The notes beneath the pieces are model-generated. The model saw only the letters and a program-made list of their open reading frames with translations, made no database searches and was not told the origin of the DNA. Of a DNA stretch of 64,000 nt, positions 26,455 to 35,790 are shown one piece after another. The position numbers and the translations under genes are program-made. The stretch lies in the NCBI GenBank assembly GCA_937139605.1, contig CAKZQG010000002.1, positions 24,457-88,456 of the forward strand. The letters run 5' to 3'. Position 1 is the first letter of the stretch; every line of letters begins with the position of its first letter. This DNA is from an uncultured bacterium. GTDB taxonomy: Bacteria; DRYD01.

Positions 26455-27921
26455 GTGAATGGTATGATAGTTATTTTATTTTTAGGGATTTTATTATTAT
26501 TGCTGGATTTAGTGAATGCTAAAAATGTTTCTGATTTTGAACTTAGGGCTCGCTATGAATATTTTAATTATTTTAATAATAATAATAATTATGATAACTC
26601 TTATGGGTTTTTAGGGATTAATATAAGGTATAATTTTATGTTAGATATAGATAGTAATACCTATGGTATGAGTTTATTTATCCCTTATTTATCTAATTTA
26701 CCGAGGAATTCTAATTCTAATGTTGGGCCTTTAGGTTTGGGAGCTTTATATTATCAATTTTCTCATTCTCAAAACTCTAATTTTATTATAAAGCAGCTAT
26801 TTGCTGATTTTAATTTATATAAAAAAAATATTAAAACTGAAAATATTGAATTGAATAAAACTTTAAGATTGAAGATAGGGAGGTTTGATTTTAATGATTC
26901 TAATGAAATTTTACCTGTTAATAGTACTTTAAAATGGATAAGATTAAATAAAATCCAGCAGAGATTGATTGGGACTTTTGGATTTAGTCATATCCAGAGA
27001 TCTTTTGAAGGTTTTAATCTTTATTTTAATAATTCTGTTAATAATTCTGAAAGGTATAATTTTACTTTATTTTTTGGGAGGCCAACTTTTGGAGTATTTG
27101 ATATTAAAACCCCCAATGAGCATATCGATAATTTATCTGTTGGGTATTTAAGCTATAATTTTATAAATGAAAAACGATTATCTGATTTTAGGCTATTTTA
27201 TGGATATTATAATGATCATAGGAATGTTATTAAAACTTCTAATAATTCTTTTGCTATTAGTGATTCTGTTCTTATTAATTCTATTGGGTTTAATTATTCT
27301 AAGGTTTTTGATACTAAAGAAGGTAGTTTAGATTTTGTTTTATATTATATTTATCAATTTGGTAAATGGGGGAATTTAGATCATTCTGCTAATGCTTATT
27401 GTATTGATTTAGGATATAAATTTAAAAGTCTTTATTTAGAGCCTTATTTTAGGGTAGGTTATTTTAGAGCTTCTGGAGATAAAAACCCTTATGATAATAA
27501 GCATACTACTTTTACCCCTTATTTATATACTCCAAGGTTATATGCACTTTTCCCTTTTTATAATCAGATGAATATTTCTGATTTTAGTGTTTATTTGGGT
27601 TTAAAATTAACAGAGGATTTTAATTTAGCTTTGGAGTATCATGATTTAAATTTAACTTCTAAGGAAGATAGATGGTATGCTGGTGGTGGAGCTTTTAATG
27701 AAAGTGTTTTTGGATATTCTGCTATTAACTCGTTTGGTCTATCTAAATTAGCTAACCTTTATAATATTACTTTTTCTTATAATTTTAATGATAATTCTAA
27801 ATTAGTATTGTATTATGGGATAGCTAATGGGAAAGACGTTATTAAAAGGGTATTTAATTTAAAATCTAGTGCTAACTACTTTTTTATTGAATATACTCAA
27901 AAAATCAATTTCCTTAAATAA
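26455..27921 (+). CDS. alginate-export family outer-membrane porin
   Basis: A 488-residue protein with a hydrophobic signal peptide (to about residue 22, ...LVNA) and a beta-barrel of alternating Tyr/Phe strands. The alginate-export signatures RLKIGRFDFND, GTFGFSHIQRSFEG, the run YTPRLYALFPFYNQMN and DRWYAGGGAF are present. Such porins pass acidic sugars or small anions. It shows that the cell has an outer membrane. The start may be GTG 26455 or ATG 26464; both follow a GGGAGG site. Between two Mo-cofactor genes it may simply be an independent gene, or it may be an anion channel. Confidence 0.82.
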   Translation: MNGMIVILFLGILLLLLDLVNAKNVSDFELRARYEYFNYFNNNNNYDNSYGFLGINIRYNFMLDIDSNTYGMSLFIPYLSNLPRNSNSNVGPLGLGALYYQFSHSQNSNFIIKQLFADFNLYKKNIKTENIELNKTLRLKIGRFDFNDSNEILPVNSTLKWIRLNKIQQRLIGTFGFSHIQRSFEGFNLYFNNSVNNSERYNFTLFFGRPTFGVFDIKTPNEHIDNLSVGYLSYNFINEKRLSDFRLFYGYYNDHRNVIKTSNNSFAISDSVLINSIGFNYSKVFDTKEGSLDFVLYYIYQFGKWGNLDHSANAYCIDLGYKFKSLYLEPYFRVGYFRASGDKNPYDNKHTTFTPYLYTPRLYALFPFYNQMNISDFSVYLGLKLTEDFNLALEYHDLNLTSKEDRWYAGGGAFNESVFGYSAINSFGLSKLANLYNITFSYNFNDNSKLVLYYGIANGKDVIKRVFNLKSSANYFFIEYTQKINFLK

Positions 27922-27967
27922 AGTATATTATTTTAAAATGTAGAATAATAGTACTAAGGGGAATAAT

Positions 27968-28990
27968 ATGGAAGGCATTAATATTGACAGATATTTAAGG
28001 CACGTTATATTACCTGAGATTGGGTATCAGAAGCAAAAGGAGTTAAAAAATAGGAAGGTATTAATAGTAGGCTTAGGAGCTTTAGGGAGTGTTATTAGTG
28101 TTTATTTAGCGGCTTTTGGGGTTGGGTATCTTAGGTTAATTGATTTTGATAGAGTATCTATTTTTAATCTTCATCGGCAAGTATTTTATAAACAAAAAGA
28201 TTTATCTAAAAAGAAGGCTAAGGTTATTAAAAAGTATATAAATGAACAAAATCCGGAGGTATTTGTTGATGCTATTGATCAGCCATTAAGTTATGCTAAT
28301 TTTCAAAAGATTTTTAAAGATATAGATTTAGTTATAGATGCTACCGATAGGTTAAGTAGGAAATTTTTGATAAATGATGTTTCTAAGATTTATAGAATCC
28401 CATTTGTTTTTGGGAGTATTTATCGATTTGAGGGGATGGCTGCTTTATTTTGGGATTCTGCTTGTTTGAGGTGTCTTTTTAATGAAAGGTTTGATGCCCC
28501 TTCTTGTGAGGATTCGGGAGTTTTTACTCCTATTTCTATTGCTGTTTCCTCTATTCAGTTATCTTTAGCTCTTAAATTTTTGTTAGGAATCCCTTTTAAG
28601 AAGAATACTTTATTTGTTTTTGATTTTCTTTATGATAGTTTTTTTGAATATACTATAAAACCTAATAAAAGTTGTTTGTGTAATAATATAGAATCTTTAA
28701 AGGATAGTTTATTTAGGATTAGGGATATTGAGGTTAAGAAAGTAAATAAAGATCTTGATATAGTTTTTGATTTATCTAATGTACCAGCGCTTAAGAATAA
28801 TCGGGATTTAAAAAAATTAGAAGAGAAAGTAAGGAGTTTAGCAAATGGAAAAAATAGGATAGTTTTTAAGTGTAGGAGGGGAGAGAAGAGTTTAGAATAT
28901 GCAAAATATTTTAGAAATTTAGGAGTTAATTGTTTTAGTTTGATAAATGGTAATGAGTCTGGTTGTATTAAGAGTATTGGTATTGAATGA
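27968..28990 (+). CDS. moeB: MoeB-type adenylyltransferase with C-terminal rhodanese-like domain
   Basis: A 340-residue E1-like enzyme. Residues 1-240 are a MoeB/ThiF domain: RYLRHVILPEIGYQKQ, nucleotide loop VGLGALGSVIS, the catalytic arginine in NLHRQ and the aspartate in DATDRLSRKFL. Two Cys pairs, CLRC and CLC, form the usual zinc site. Residues about 255-340 resemble rhodanese, with the active-site loop CRRGEKS. Such fusions both adenylate and sulfur-load MoaD. A 'GGGGAATAAT' site precedes the ATG. Confidence 0.85.
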   Translation: MEGINIDRYLRHVILPEIGYQKQKELKNRKVLIVGLGALGSVISVYLAAFGVGYLRLIDFDRVSIFNLHRQVFYKQKDLSKKKAKVIKKYINEQNPEVFVDAIDQPLSYANFQKIFKDIDLVIDATDRLSRKFLINDVSKIYRIPFVFGSIYRFEGMAALFWDSACLRCLFNERFDAPSCEDSGVFTPISIAVSSIQLSLALKFLLGIPFKKNTLFVFDFLYDSFFEYTIKPNKSCLCNNIESLKDSLFRIRDIEVKKVNKDLDIVFDLSNVPALKNNRDLKKLEEKVRSLANGKNRIVFKCRRGEKSLEYAKYFRNLGVNCFSLINGNESGCIKSIGIE

Positions 28991-29039
28991 TATCTTTATA
29001 AAGTGAAAACCATTATTATGAGGGTATTTAGAAAATGGG

Positions 29040-29197
29040 TTATGGGGCATTAAGACACATTGTTAGTGGTTTTTGTGGTTATTTAATTCCTATATAGGTC
29101 GTTAGCCCCATTATTAGGGGGGTATTTAACCCCCTAAGGGGTTATGGGGCAAGCCCCATTGTTAGGGGGGTTTTTGGGGTTATCTTAACCCCCTAAG
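29040..29197. repeat. GC-rich palindromic intergenic repeat, about three copies
   Basis: In very AT-rich surroundings this block has TTAGGGGG paired with CCCCCTAA at 29115-29138 and again near 29162-29197, and ATGGGGC paired with GCCCCAT around an AA loop at 29144-29159. A degenerate copy with the same order (ATGGGGCA, CATTGTTAG, TTTTTGTGGTTAT) starts near 29040. It fills most of the gap between moeB and the delta-60 gene. Confidence 0.75.
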
Positions 29198-29300
29198 AAA
29201 AATTGATTTTTATCAATAAAATAATAAAATTTTTTATGATAAAAAAAGAGGAATTTTTTTTTTGAATAATATTATTAATAACTTAAGGAGGTGATAATTA

Positions 29301-30035
29301 ATGTTAAAGATAATATCAAAACTAAATATAACAGTTTTTATTTTTATATTAATAGGGATAATATTAAGCATGATATCATATAATATTTCTTTTGATAATA
29401 AGTTTAGTAATTTATTAGCAAGTTCTTCAATAGGTAGCGGTATTGGAGGAGGTAACATTATAGGAAAAGTATCAAATACTTTTGGAACTCCATTAAATAG
29501 GGACGTAGACAAAGATGGAGATAGTGATGCTGCTGTAGTTCTTAATAACATCGCTGGCGGGAATGGTTGGGATTATGGATATTCTTTGTATGTAGATAGC
29601 AATGGTAAAGTTTATGTCACTGGGAGGAGCTCTAATGGTAGTAATTCGGATATGTATGTAATAAGGATAAACAGTGATGGGACTATGGATAATACGTTTG
29701 ATAGTGATGGTAAAGTTGTTGTTAATTCCATCGCTGGCGGGAATGGGCATGATATTGGAAGATCCCTGTATGTAGATAGCAGTGGTAAAGTTTATGTCAC
29801 TGGAGAGAGCGATAATGGTAGTAATTGGGATATGTATGTAATAAGGCTAAACAGTGATGGGAGTATGGATAATACGTTTGGAACTAATGGGAAAGTTGTT
29901 GTTAATTCCATCGCTGGCGGGAATTGGCATGATGATGGAGATTCTGTGTATGTAGATAGCAATGGTAAAGTTTTTGTCACTGGGGAAAGCTGGAATGGTA
30001 GTAATGATGATATGTATGTAATAGAGATAGAGTAG
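29301..30035 (+). CDS. delta-60 repeat protein (beta-propeller type), exported
   Basis: A 244-residue protein. A hydrophobic signal or anchor (about 8-35) is followed by a Gly/Ser segment and nearly three copies of a 60-residue repeat with the core SLYVDSNGKVYVTGxSxNGSN, then DMYVIRxNSDGxMDNTF. The DNA repeats at an exact 180-base period. These are delta-60/DUF5122 repeats that build extracellular beta-propellers. Three repeats are fewer than a closed propeller needs, so the gene may be short for its family or may have lost copies. AAGGAGGTG precedes the ATG. A terminator follows. Confidence 0.82.
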   Translation: MLKIISKLNITVFIFILIGIILSMISYNISFDNKFSNLLASSSIGSGIGGGNIIGKVSNTFGTPLNRDVDKDGDSDAAVVLNNIAGGNGWDYGYSLYVDSNGKVYVTGRSSNGSNSDMYVIRINSDGTMDNTFDSDGKVVVNSIAGGNGHDIGRSLYVDSSGKVYVTGESDNGSNWDMYVIRLNSDGSMDNTFGTNGKVVVNSIAGGNWHDDGDSVYVDSNGKVFVTGESWNGSNDDMYVIEIE

Positions 30036-30078
30036 GGTTAGAGAAATTGAAAATAAAATTTAAAAAATAAAATTTAAA

Positions 30079-30106
30079 GCAAGGGGGGCTTTTTGCTCCC
30101 TTTTTT
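30079..30106 (+). terminator. intrinsic terminator after the delta-60 gene
   Basis: AAGGG...GGC and GC...CCCTT form a GC-rich hairpin with a five-T loop, followed by a run of six T. It lies 44 bases past the delta-60 stop codon and is oriented for plus-strand transcription. Confidence 0.8.
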
Positions 30107-30310
30107 ATTTATTCATTTAAACTAAAAATTTTTAGAGTTATTTTTTTATTTAGAATTTCTTTCTTTATTTAAGATTAATTTTTTATTTTGAATGAATTTT
30201 TTTAGAATTAGATTTTCATATTGAATAAATTCTTAAAAAATAACAGGATTATATTTAAAATTAATTTAAATATTAATTAGACAATGTTTATTTAAAAAGG
30301 GGTGCTTTTT

Positions 30311-31834
30311 ATGAGAAAATTACCAATAGGAATAAGTGATTTTAAGGAATTGATAACAAATAATTACATATATGTAGATAAAACAAGGTATATATATGAA
30401 TTGCTAAGTAGCTCAAAGTATATATTTTTAAGTAGGCCTAGACGCTTTGGCAAATCTTTATTATTATCAACAATAGAATATTTATATGAAGGTAAAAAAG
30501 AATTATTTAAAGGGTTATACATAGAAGATAAATGGGATTGGAATCAAAAATATCCTGTTATTAGAATAGATTTTTCAGTGGATATAAGAGAGTATAAGGG
30601 AGTATATAGTAGGATAGAAGATGAACTAGAGATTAACTATAAGAAATATAAAATGAAGGAAAGTAAAAAGAAAGACGAAGTAACAAGATTTAAAAAATTA
30701 ATAATAGATTTAAGTGAGAAATATAGGAAGCAGGTAGTGGTATTAATAGATGAGTATGATAAGCCAATATTAGATCTAATAGAGGATAAAAAACAAGCAG
30801 AAGAAGCAAGAAAAATATTAAAAGAATTTTATTCAGTGTTAAAAGGGTTAGATAGATATATAAAATTCGTGTTAGTAACAGGAGTTAGTAAATTTGCAAA
30901 AGTATCATTATTTAGTGGGTTGAATCAATTAGAAGATATCTCATTAAGTAAAGAATATGGAGATATTTGCGGATATACTCAAGAAGAATTAGAACATTAT
31001 TTTAAAGGGTATCTAAAAGATGTGAATATAGAAGAAGTAAGAGAATGGTATAATGGGTATAATTTTTTAGCTAATAAAGTATATAACCCATTTGATGTGT
31101 TGTTATATTTAAGAAAGAAGGAGATAAGGAATTATTGGTATGAAACAGGAACGCCAAGTTTTTTAATAAAGTTAATAAAACAAAAGGAGTATAATATAGC
31201 GGAATTAGAAGGGATAAAAGCAGATGAGAGTTTATTAAATAAATTTGATGTAGAAGAAATAGAAATAGAAGCCATAATGTTTCAAAGTGGGTATTTAACG
31301 ATAAGAGATTATAAGGTAAGTGAAAATGGGATATTATTTGAATTGGGATTCCCGAATAAGGAAGTAAGGGTGTCATTTAATAGAGATATATTATATAATT
31401 TAGTAAAACAAAAATCAAAAGTAAATGTAATAGCAGAAAAAATAATAGAAATATTAAAAGAAGAAAAAATAGGAGAGTTAAAGGAACAAATAGAGATATT
31501 AATAAGTGCAATAAGTTATATGTATTTAAAAGAAGAATATAGTTATGTAATAGCAGTATTTAGTATGTTATATACAACGGGATTAGATGTGATAATAGAA
31601 GATAATACATCAAAAGGGCGGATAGATATGAGTGTAATAGTGGATAAAAAAATAGTATATGTAATGGAGTTTAAGGTAGTAGATAATCAAAAAGAAAAAG
31701 GGAAAGCCTTAAAACAAATTAAAGAAAAAGAATACTTTAAAAAATATTTGAATTATGAGAAGATATATTTAGTAGGGATAGAGTTTGATAAAAACAATAA
31801 AAATTTAGTTAATTTTGAATATGAATTATTATAA
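30311..31834 (+). CDS. AAA-ATPase-like / PD-(D/E)XK nuclease protein (PF09820-PF08011 type)
   Basis: About 507 residues. Residues 1-250 are an AAA-ATPase-like domain beginning LPIGISDFKELI, with P-loop SRPRRFGKS, Walker B VVVLIDEYDKP and sensor VLVTGVSKF. The C-terminal part has GRIDMSVIV and YVMEFKVV, the D...ExK core of a PD-(D/E)XK nuclease (PDDEXK_9). Such genes multiply in many bacteria and may be selfish or defence-related; the role is unknown. The ATG at 30311 is preferred over the ORF-track GTG, which sits in the AAAAGGGGTG ribosome site. Confidence 0.83.
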   Translation: MRKLPIGISDFKELITNNYIYVDKTRYIYELLSSSKYIFLSRPRRFGKSLLLSTIEYLYEGKKELFKGLYIEDKWDWNQKYPVIRIDFSVDIREYKGVYSRIEDELEINYKKYKMKESKKKDEVTRFKKLIIDLSEKYRKQVVVLIDEYDKPILDLIEDKKQAEEARKILKEFYSVLKGLDRYIKFVLVTGVSKFAKVSLFSGLNQLEDISLSKEYGDICGYTQEELEHYFKGYLKDVNIEEVREWYNGYNFLANKVYNPFDVLLYLRKKEIRNYWYETGTPSFLIKLIKQKEYNIAELEGIKADESLLNKFDVEEIEIEAIMFQSGYLTIRDYKVSENGILFELGFPNKEVRVSFNRDILYNLVKQKSKVNVIAEKIIEILKEEKIGELKEQIEILISAISYMYLKEEYSYVIAVFSMLYTTGLDVIIEDNTSKGRIDMSVIVDKKIVYVMEFKVVDNQKEKGKALKQIKEKEYFKKYLNYEKIYLVGIEFDKNNKNLVNFEYELL

Positions 31835-31838
31835 AAAA

Positions 31839-32035
31839 GGATTTTTTCGAATAATGTTATTATATACTATTTATAATACTTCTTGTGATAATAATTTTAT
31901 TAATTTATTGGGAGGTTCTTCAATAGCTGAAAGTAGTGGAGTTAATATATTAAGAAAAGTCTCAAATATTTTTGGAACTCTATTAAATAAGGATATAGAC
32001 AATGAAGGAGATAACGATGCTGTCGCATATTATCT
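31839..32035 (+). pseudogene. 5' fragment of a delta-60 gene
   Basis: Bases match the 5' end of the intact delta-60 gene: a shared TTTTTT(C/T)GAATAAT leader, then translation giving DNNFINLLGGSSIAES and a segment ending KVSNIFGTLLNKDIDN, aligned with DNKFSNLLASSSIGSG and KVSNTFGTPLNRDVDK. It breaks off at about 32035, after the point where the first repeat would start. The ORF-track frame continues into unrelated sequence. Confidence 0.7.
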
Positions 32036-32039
32036 CTTT

Positions 32040-32365
32040 CTTTTTTTTTCTTCTACTAAGTCTATTACTTCTTTTAGTTTGTTTAAATTATAATCACTTG
32101 TATAGCTTTCTATTAACTGTATTAACCCTAAGTAATCTCTTTTTTTAATAAATCTTTGTAATGATTCGGATGCTTTGTAATAAATTGATTTTGAATTTTA
32201 AATTTTAAATTTGATAACAAAGTCAGGGATAATTATTTTAGGGTATTGTTCTTTTACTTTTATAACATTTATATCTGTTACGTTTTGTATTTAAAAATAA
32301 ATCAGATAATAGTTTAGCAGGAATGTCAGGTCTTTCATAAAATATGCTATTAAAATAATAATCTA
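32040..32365 (-). pseudogene. degraded unknown gene on the minus strand
   Basis: Reading leftward, one frame gives DYYFNSIFYERPDIPAKLLS, a one-base shift gives INVIKVKEQYPKIIIPDFV, and a third piece gives ESLQRFIKKRDYLGLIQLIE and ends EEKKRKR-stop near 32041. The pieces read as one protein broken by at least two frameshifts and a lost start. I do not recognise the family; nuclease-type transposase relatives are possible. Confidence 0.5.
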
Positions 32366-32690
32366 AATCCTAATACATATTTTAAAATATGTTTTTTAAA
32401 AGTATATTTAATTTTTAAATTATTCTTTATTTTTGGGATTATTCCTATAAAAAAATAACTAAAAAAAGACTATTATAATTCATTAATTTATAAATAAAAG
32501 AGAAAAAGACTACTTAAAAAAGAAAAAATATAATTTCTAAGACACATATACAAAAGAAAAGAAAAGAAAATAATTCTAAAGTAAGGAATAACTTCAATAA
32601 AAAAAACTAACTCCAAAATAAAACCAACTAAATCCTATCTAATTTAATCTAATTTGAATGTGTTGTATGATTTATTATGAAATTTTATAA
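32366..32690. other. AT-rich gap without genes
   Basis: No gene is seen. An 18-base perfect palindrome (ACATATTTTAAAATATGT, 32375-32392) followed by six T is the only notable element. The rest is low-complexity A-rich sequence before the dprA stop codon. Confidence 0.5.
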
Positions 32691-33878
32691 TTATGAAATT
32701 TTATAGATACTACCATATTTACTTTCTAATTTCCCATCTAATTCTAATTTTGATAAAATAAAAACTATTTTAGTTATATCTAAATCTATTTCTTTATTAT
32801 TGATTAATTTTTCTTTTAGTTTTTGACTTATTTCTGTAATAGATAATTCCTGATATTCTTTTAAGATATCTATTATTGTATTTTCTAAAATGTTGTCTTT
32901 TTCATTTAATTCATTTAGTTCATTTTTTTCACTTAAATTGTTTAAGTTATTTAAATTATAATGATTTTTTAAGTTAAAGTAATCAATTATGGTATTAGCT
33001 AATTCTTCTATAGTAGATACTAATTTTCCACCGGAATTGATTAGTTTTTTAGAACCATTAAAGTTAGAGTTAAAATCTAAAAATGGAACGATTAATTCTT
33101 TACCAAATTCTATGGCATATTTTCCGGTAGTAATACTACCGCTTTTTTCTGCTGCCTGAAAAACTATCACTATATCAGAAATTAATGAGATTATCCTATT
33201 TCTGTAAGGGAAATAATACTTTTGGGGTTTGATGTTATCGGGATATTCTGATAAAAGTAATCCACTTTTGGATATCTTTAATTGTAATTCTTTGTTAATA
33301 GCAGGATAATAATAAAATATCCCATTTCCTAAGACTGCAATGGTTTTTATATTATTTTCAATAGATAGTTTGTGTACTAAAGCATCTACTCCCACAGCTA
33401 AACCACTAACAATAACAAAATCTTTTAATAAATATTTATATTTTTCAAAAAATGAATTGATAAATTTTATAGTTTTGGTTTCTGGTTTCCTAGAACCAAC
33501 TATTGCTATTTTTTTATAGCCTTTTGATAATAAATTATAATCACCATTATAAAAGAGAAGCCCTATTGGATAGTCATTTAAAATTAAATAATTTAAGAAA
33601 TCTTCTTCCCAAAAGAACTTTACTTTACTTTTTAATTTATCAATGCTTATATTAATATCTGTTTTAGTAATTTCTAATTTATTATTAATTTTATTTTCAA
33701 GATCTTTTAAGATTTCATAAATTTTTGTTAGATTATAAGGAGGATTTAACAAATTAAATGTTTCCAAAATTTTATAAATTTTATAAAAATCAAATTTAAA
33801 ATAAAAATATAGTTTAAGAAAAATATTTTTTAAGTTTTGAATAAAATTAGGGTTTTCATATTCATTGAAGTTTTCCAT
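32691..33878 (-). CDS. dprA: DNA processing protein DprA
   Basis: A 395-residue protein that loads RecA onto single-stranded DNA taken up during transformation. The Rossmann-like core shows KIAIVGSRKPETKT (about 123-136), VSGLAVGVDALVHK, FPYRNRIISLIS, SGSITTGKYAIEFG. A Lys/Asn-rich linker with repeated NLNNLNE leads to a C-terminal winged-helix-like domain. It is the last gene of a minus-strand block after tpiA. It suggests that natural competence is or was possible, in line with the prepilin-like gene at 3.2 kb. Confidence 0.92.
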   Translation of the reverse strand: MENFNEYENPNFIQNLKNIFLKLYFYFKFDFYKIYKILETFNLLNPPYNLTKIYEILKDLENKINNKLEITKTDINISIDKLKSKVKFFWEEDFLNYLILNDYPIGLLFYNGDYNLLSKGYKKIAIVGSRKPETKTIKFINSFFEKYKYLLKDFVIVSGLAVGVDALVHKLSIENNIKTIAVLGNGIFYYYPAINKELQLKISKSGLLLSEYPDNIKPQKYYFPYRNRIISLISDIVIVFQAAEKSGSITTGKYAIEFGKELIVPFLDFNSNFNGSKKLINSGGKLVSTIEELANTIIDYFNLKNHYNLNNLNNLSEKNELNELNEKDNILENTIIDILKEYQELSITEISQKLKEKLINNKEIDLDITKIVFILSKLELDGKLESKYGSIYKIS

Positions 33879-33933
33879 AGTATTACAACTTAAGTATTAT
33901 AAGATTCATTTAATTAATTTTTTATTGTAGGTA

Positions 33934-34731
33934 TTATGTTTCGAAGTGTTCTTTATCAAATTGTAGGTTATTAACGCCACTAAAGGTAAGAGTAACAATT
34001 CTTTCAAATTCAATGGGATCTAAGCTTTTAGAGCCTACTAAAACTCCTGATAGTCCGGTTTTAAATGTTGCGAAATATGCAGTATTTTCTTCAACACTTC
34101 CACCATATAAAACTGGAACCTCTTTATAGTTTTTTCTTAAATAATCAATTATAAAACTAGCAGCTTCTTTTATATCACTAATTTCCATAGGAACCCCTGT
34201 ACCAATAGCCCAAACAGGTTCATACGCTAATACCATTAATTCAAACTTATTAAATCCTTTTAAAGCTAAATCAATTTGGTTTTTAATAACTTCAAAAGCG
34301 ATTCCTTTTCTGCGTTGTTCTAAATTCTCTCCAACACATAAAATAAATGGCATATTATGCTCTTGGCATAGCAACACTTTTTTATTTATTAATTCATCTG
34401 TTTCGTTAAAAATATTTCTTCTTTCGGAATGCCCTAAAATCACTCCATCACAACCTATAGATTTTAACATAATAATAGTAATTTCTCCAGTATATGCACC
34501 TTTTAAAACATGCGACATATTTTGAGCATATATTTTAACTCTTTTAGAAATATCTTTTAAGGGTTTAATATATACATATGGTACTCCAGCAATTAATTTA
34601 ATATATTCTTGGTAATCTATAATAATTCTAGATACATTGGTTTCCATATAGTTAATCCAATTTACAGCTTGTTCAAAAGTTAGATTAGCTTTCCAGTTAG
34701 CAGCGGGAATAGATAATTTTATATCTATCAT
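33934..34731 (-). CDS. tpiA: triosephosphate isomerase
   Basis: A 265-residue TIM barrel that interconverts dihydroxyacetone phosphate and glyceraldehyde-3-phosphate. Active-site residues are visible: AANWKAN (Asn-Lys, about 10-16), GHSERR (catalytic His), AYEPVWAIGTG (catalytic Glu) and VLYGGSV. The C-terminal tail (after VGSKSL) is somewhat longer than average. A GGAGGG site precedes the ATG. Confidence 0.96.
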   Translation of the reverse strand: MIDIKLSIPAANWKANLTFEQAVNWINYMETNVSRIIIDYQEYIKLIAGVPYVYIKPLKDISKRVKIYAQNMSHVLKGAYTGEITIIMLKSIGCDGVILGHSERRNIFNETDELINKKVLLCQEHNMPFILCVGENLEQRRKGIAFEVIKNQIDLALKGFNKFELMVLAYEPVWAIGTGVPMEISDIKEAASFIIDYLRKNYKEVPVLYGGSVEENTAYFATFKTGLSGVLVGSKSLDPIEFERIVTLTFSGVNNLQFDKEHFET

Positions 34732-34782
34732 ATTTTAACCCTCCCTAATATTTTTTTTGTATTATTTTTTTATTTTAATATA

Positions 34783-35757
34783 TTAGCTATTAGTTTTAAT
34801 AGAGAGATAATCGTGATCTTTTACAATATAGTTTTTCCCATAGCTTTCAAAAGGAGGAAATTTAGAATCATTTAAGTTATTGATATTACAAACTAAAGCA
34901 GAAATAAAGTTTCTCCCTATATCCGTATGGATTTTATAAGATGCATCTAATACTGTTTTCCCTTTAGTTATTAAATAAGCTTTGACTTCTTTTTTATTGC
35001 CTGTATAGAAGATAACCCAGTACTTTAAAATGTTATTTATAATCAAATTAACTAGGAATTCTATAAAATTATTTTTAGATAACGAAGTATTATTTGGAAT
35101 TAAATAGTTTAGTGAAAATTCATTAAAGAATTCAATAAATTCAGATTCTTCTAAATCTATTAATTCGTTAATAATGTTAATTGGTATAAATAGAGTTCTA
35201 AATAAATTAATATTAATTAAGTTATTAGAATTTGTATTAATATTAGAATCAACAATAAATAATGATTTTTTGAAGTAAATTAACGCTAAAGAATTTATTA
35301 ATTCTTCCAAGTTAGTATTGTAATAGATAAATTTTTCTGAATCAAAGTTATCTTGTTCTATTGTTTTTATAAGATTTTCTACTTCATTAGCAGAGTATTT
35401 ATTTTGTTTTTTGAAATTCTTTGAATTTACAAAATTATTTAATATTTCTAAGTCTCTTTGTTTTAGATTATTTAGTTCATTAAGAAGATCTGTTATATTA
35501 TCAAATAGTAATATGAAGTAATCTGATTTTGTTATTTCTTTTAGGGGTTCAGATTCTTTGGTATAAAACAATACAGATTCATAGGTTATTTTCTCAGGAT
35601 TAAAGTATTCAATAAGTTTTTTAAAGTTATCATTTTTAATGTTTATTATAATCTGTTTGGTACTTTCTTTATATTCTTTTTTTATGTAGTATGAAAGTAT
35701 TTTAAAAAAGTAAGAAGAAAGATTGAAATTATTGGAAAAAACGAATGTGTTAATCAT
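34783..35757 (-). CDS. YchF-like protein lacking the P-loop, with C-terminal TGS domain
   Basis: A 324-residue protein. The last 70 residues closely follow the YchF C-terminus: EVKAYLITKGKTVLDASYKI, then HTD, GRNFISALV and GKNYIVKDHDYLS. The middle, with IKTIEQDNFDSEKF and INSLALIYFKKSLFIVDSN, matches the helical and KPxxYVxN-like part. But the N-terminus (MINTFVFSNNFNLSSYFFK) has no GxxxxGK(S/T), so nucleotide binding is probably lost. YchF is a universal ATPase of the Obg group. Either this is a degenerate paralogue or the family member has diverged here; an intact YchF is not in the window. Confidence 0.6.
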   Translation of the reverse strand: MINTFVFSNNFNLSSYFFKILSYYIKKEYKESTKQIIINIKNDNFKKLIEYFNPEKITYESVLFYTKESEPLKEITKSDYFILLFDNITDLLNELNNLKQRDLEILNNFVNSKNFKKQNKYSANEVENLIKTIEQDNFDSEKFIYYNTNLEELINSLALIYFKKSLFIVDSNINTNSNNLININLFRTLFIPINIINELIDLEESEFIEFFNEFSLNYLIPNNTSLSKNNFIEFLVNLIINNILKYWVIFYTGNKKEVKAYLITKGKTVLDASYKIHTDIGRNFISALVCNINNLNDSKFPPFESYGKNYIVKDHDYLSIKTNS

Positions 35758-35790
35758 AGTTATTTTATAATTATAGTTGTTTAATTTTGG

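Noticed and set aside
29530-30020. CRISPR array or DNA satellite in the 180-base repeats
   Set aside because: The repeats are in-frame coding delta-60 repeats of 60 residues.
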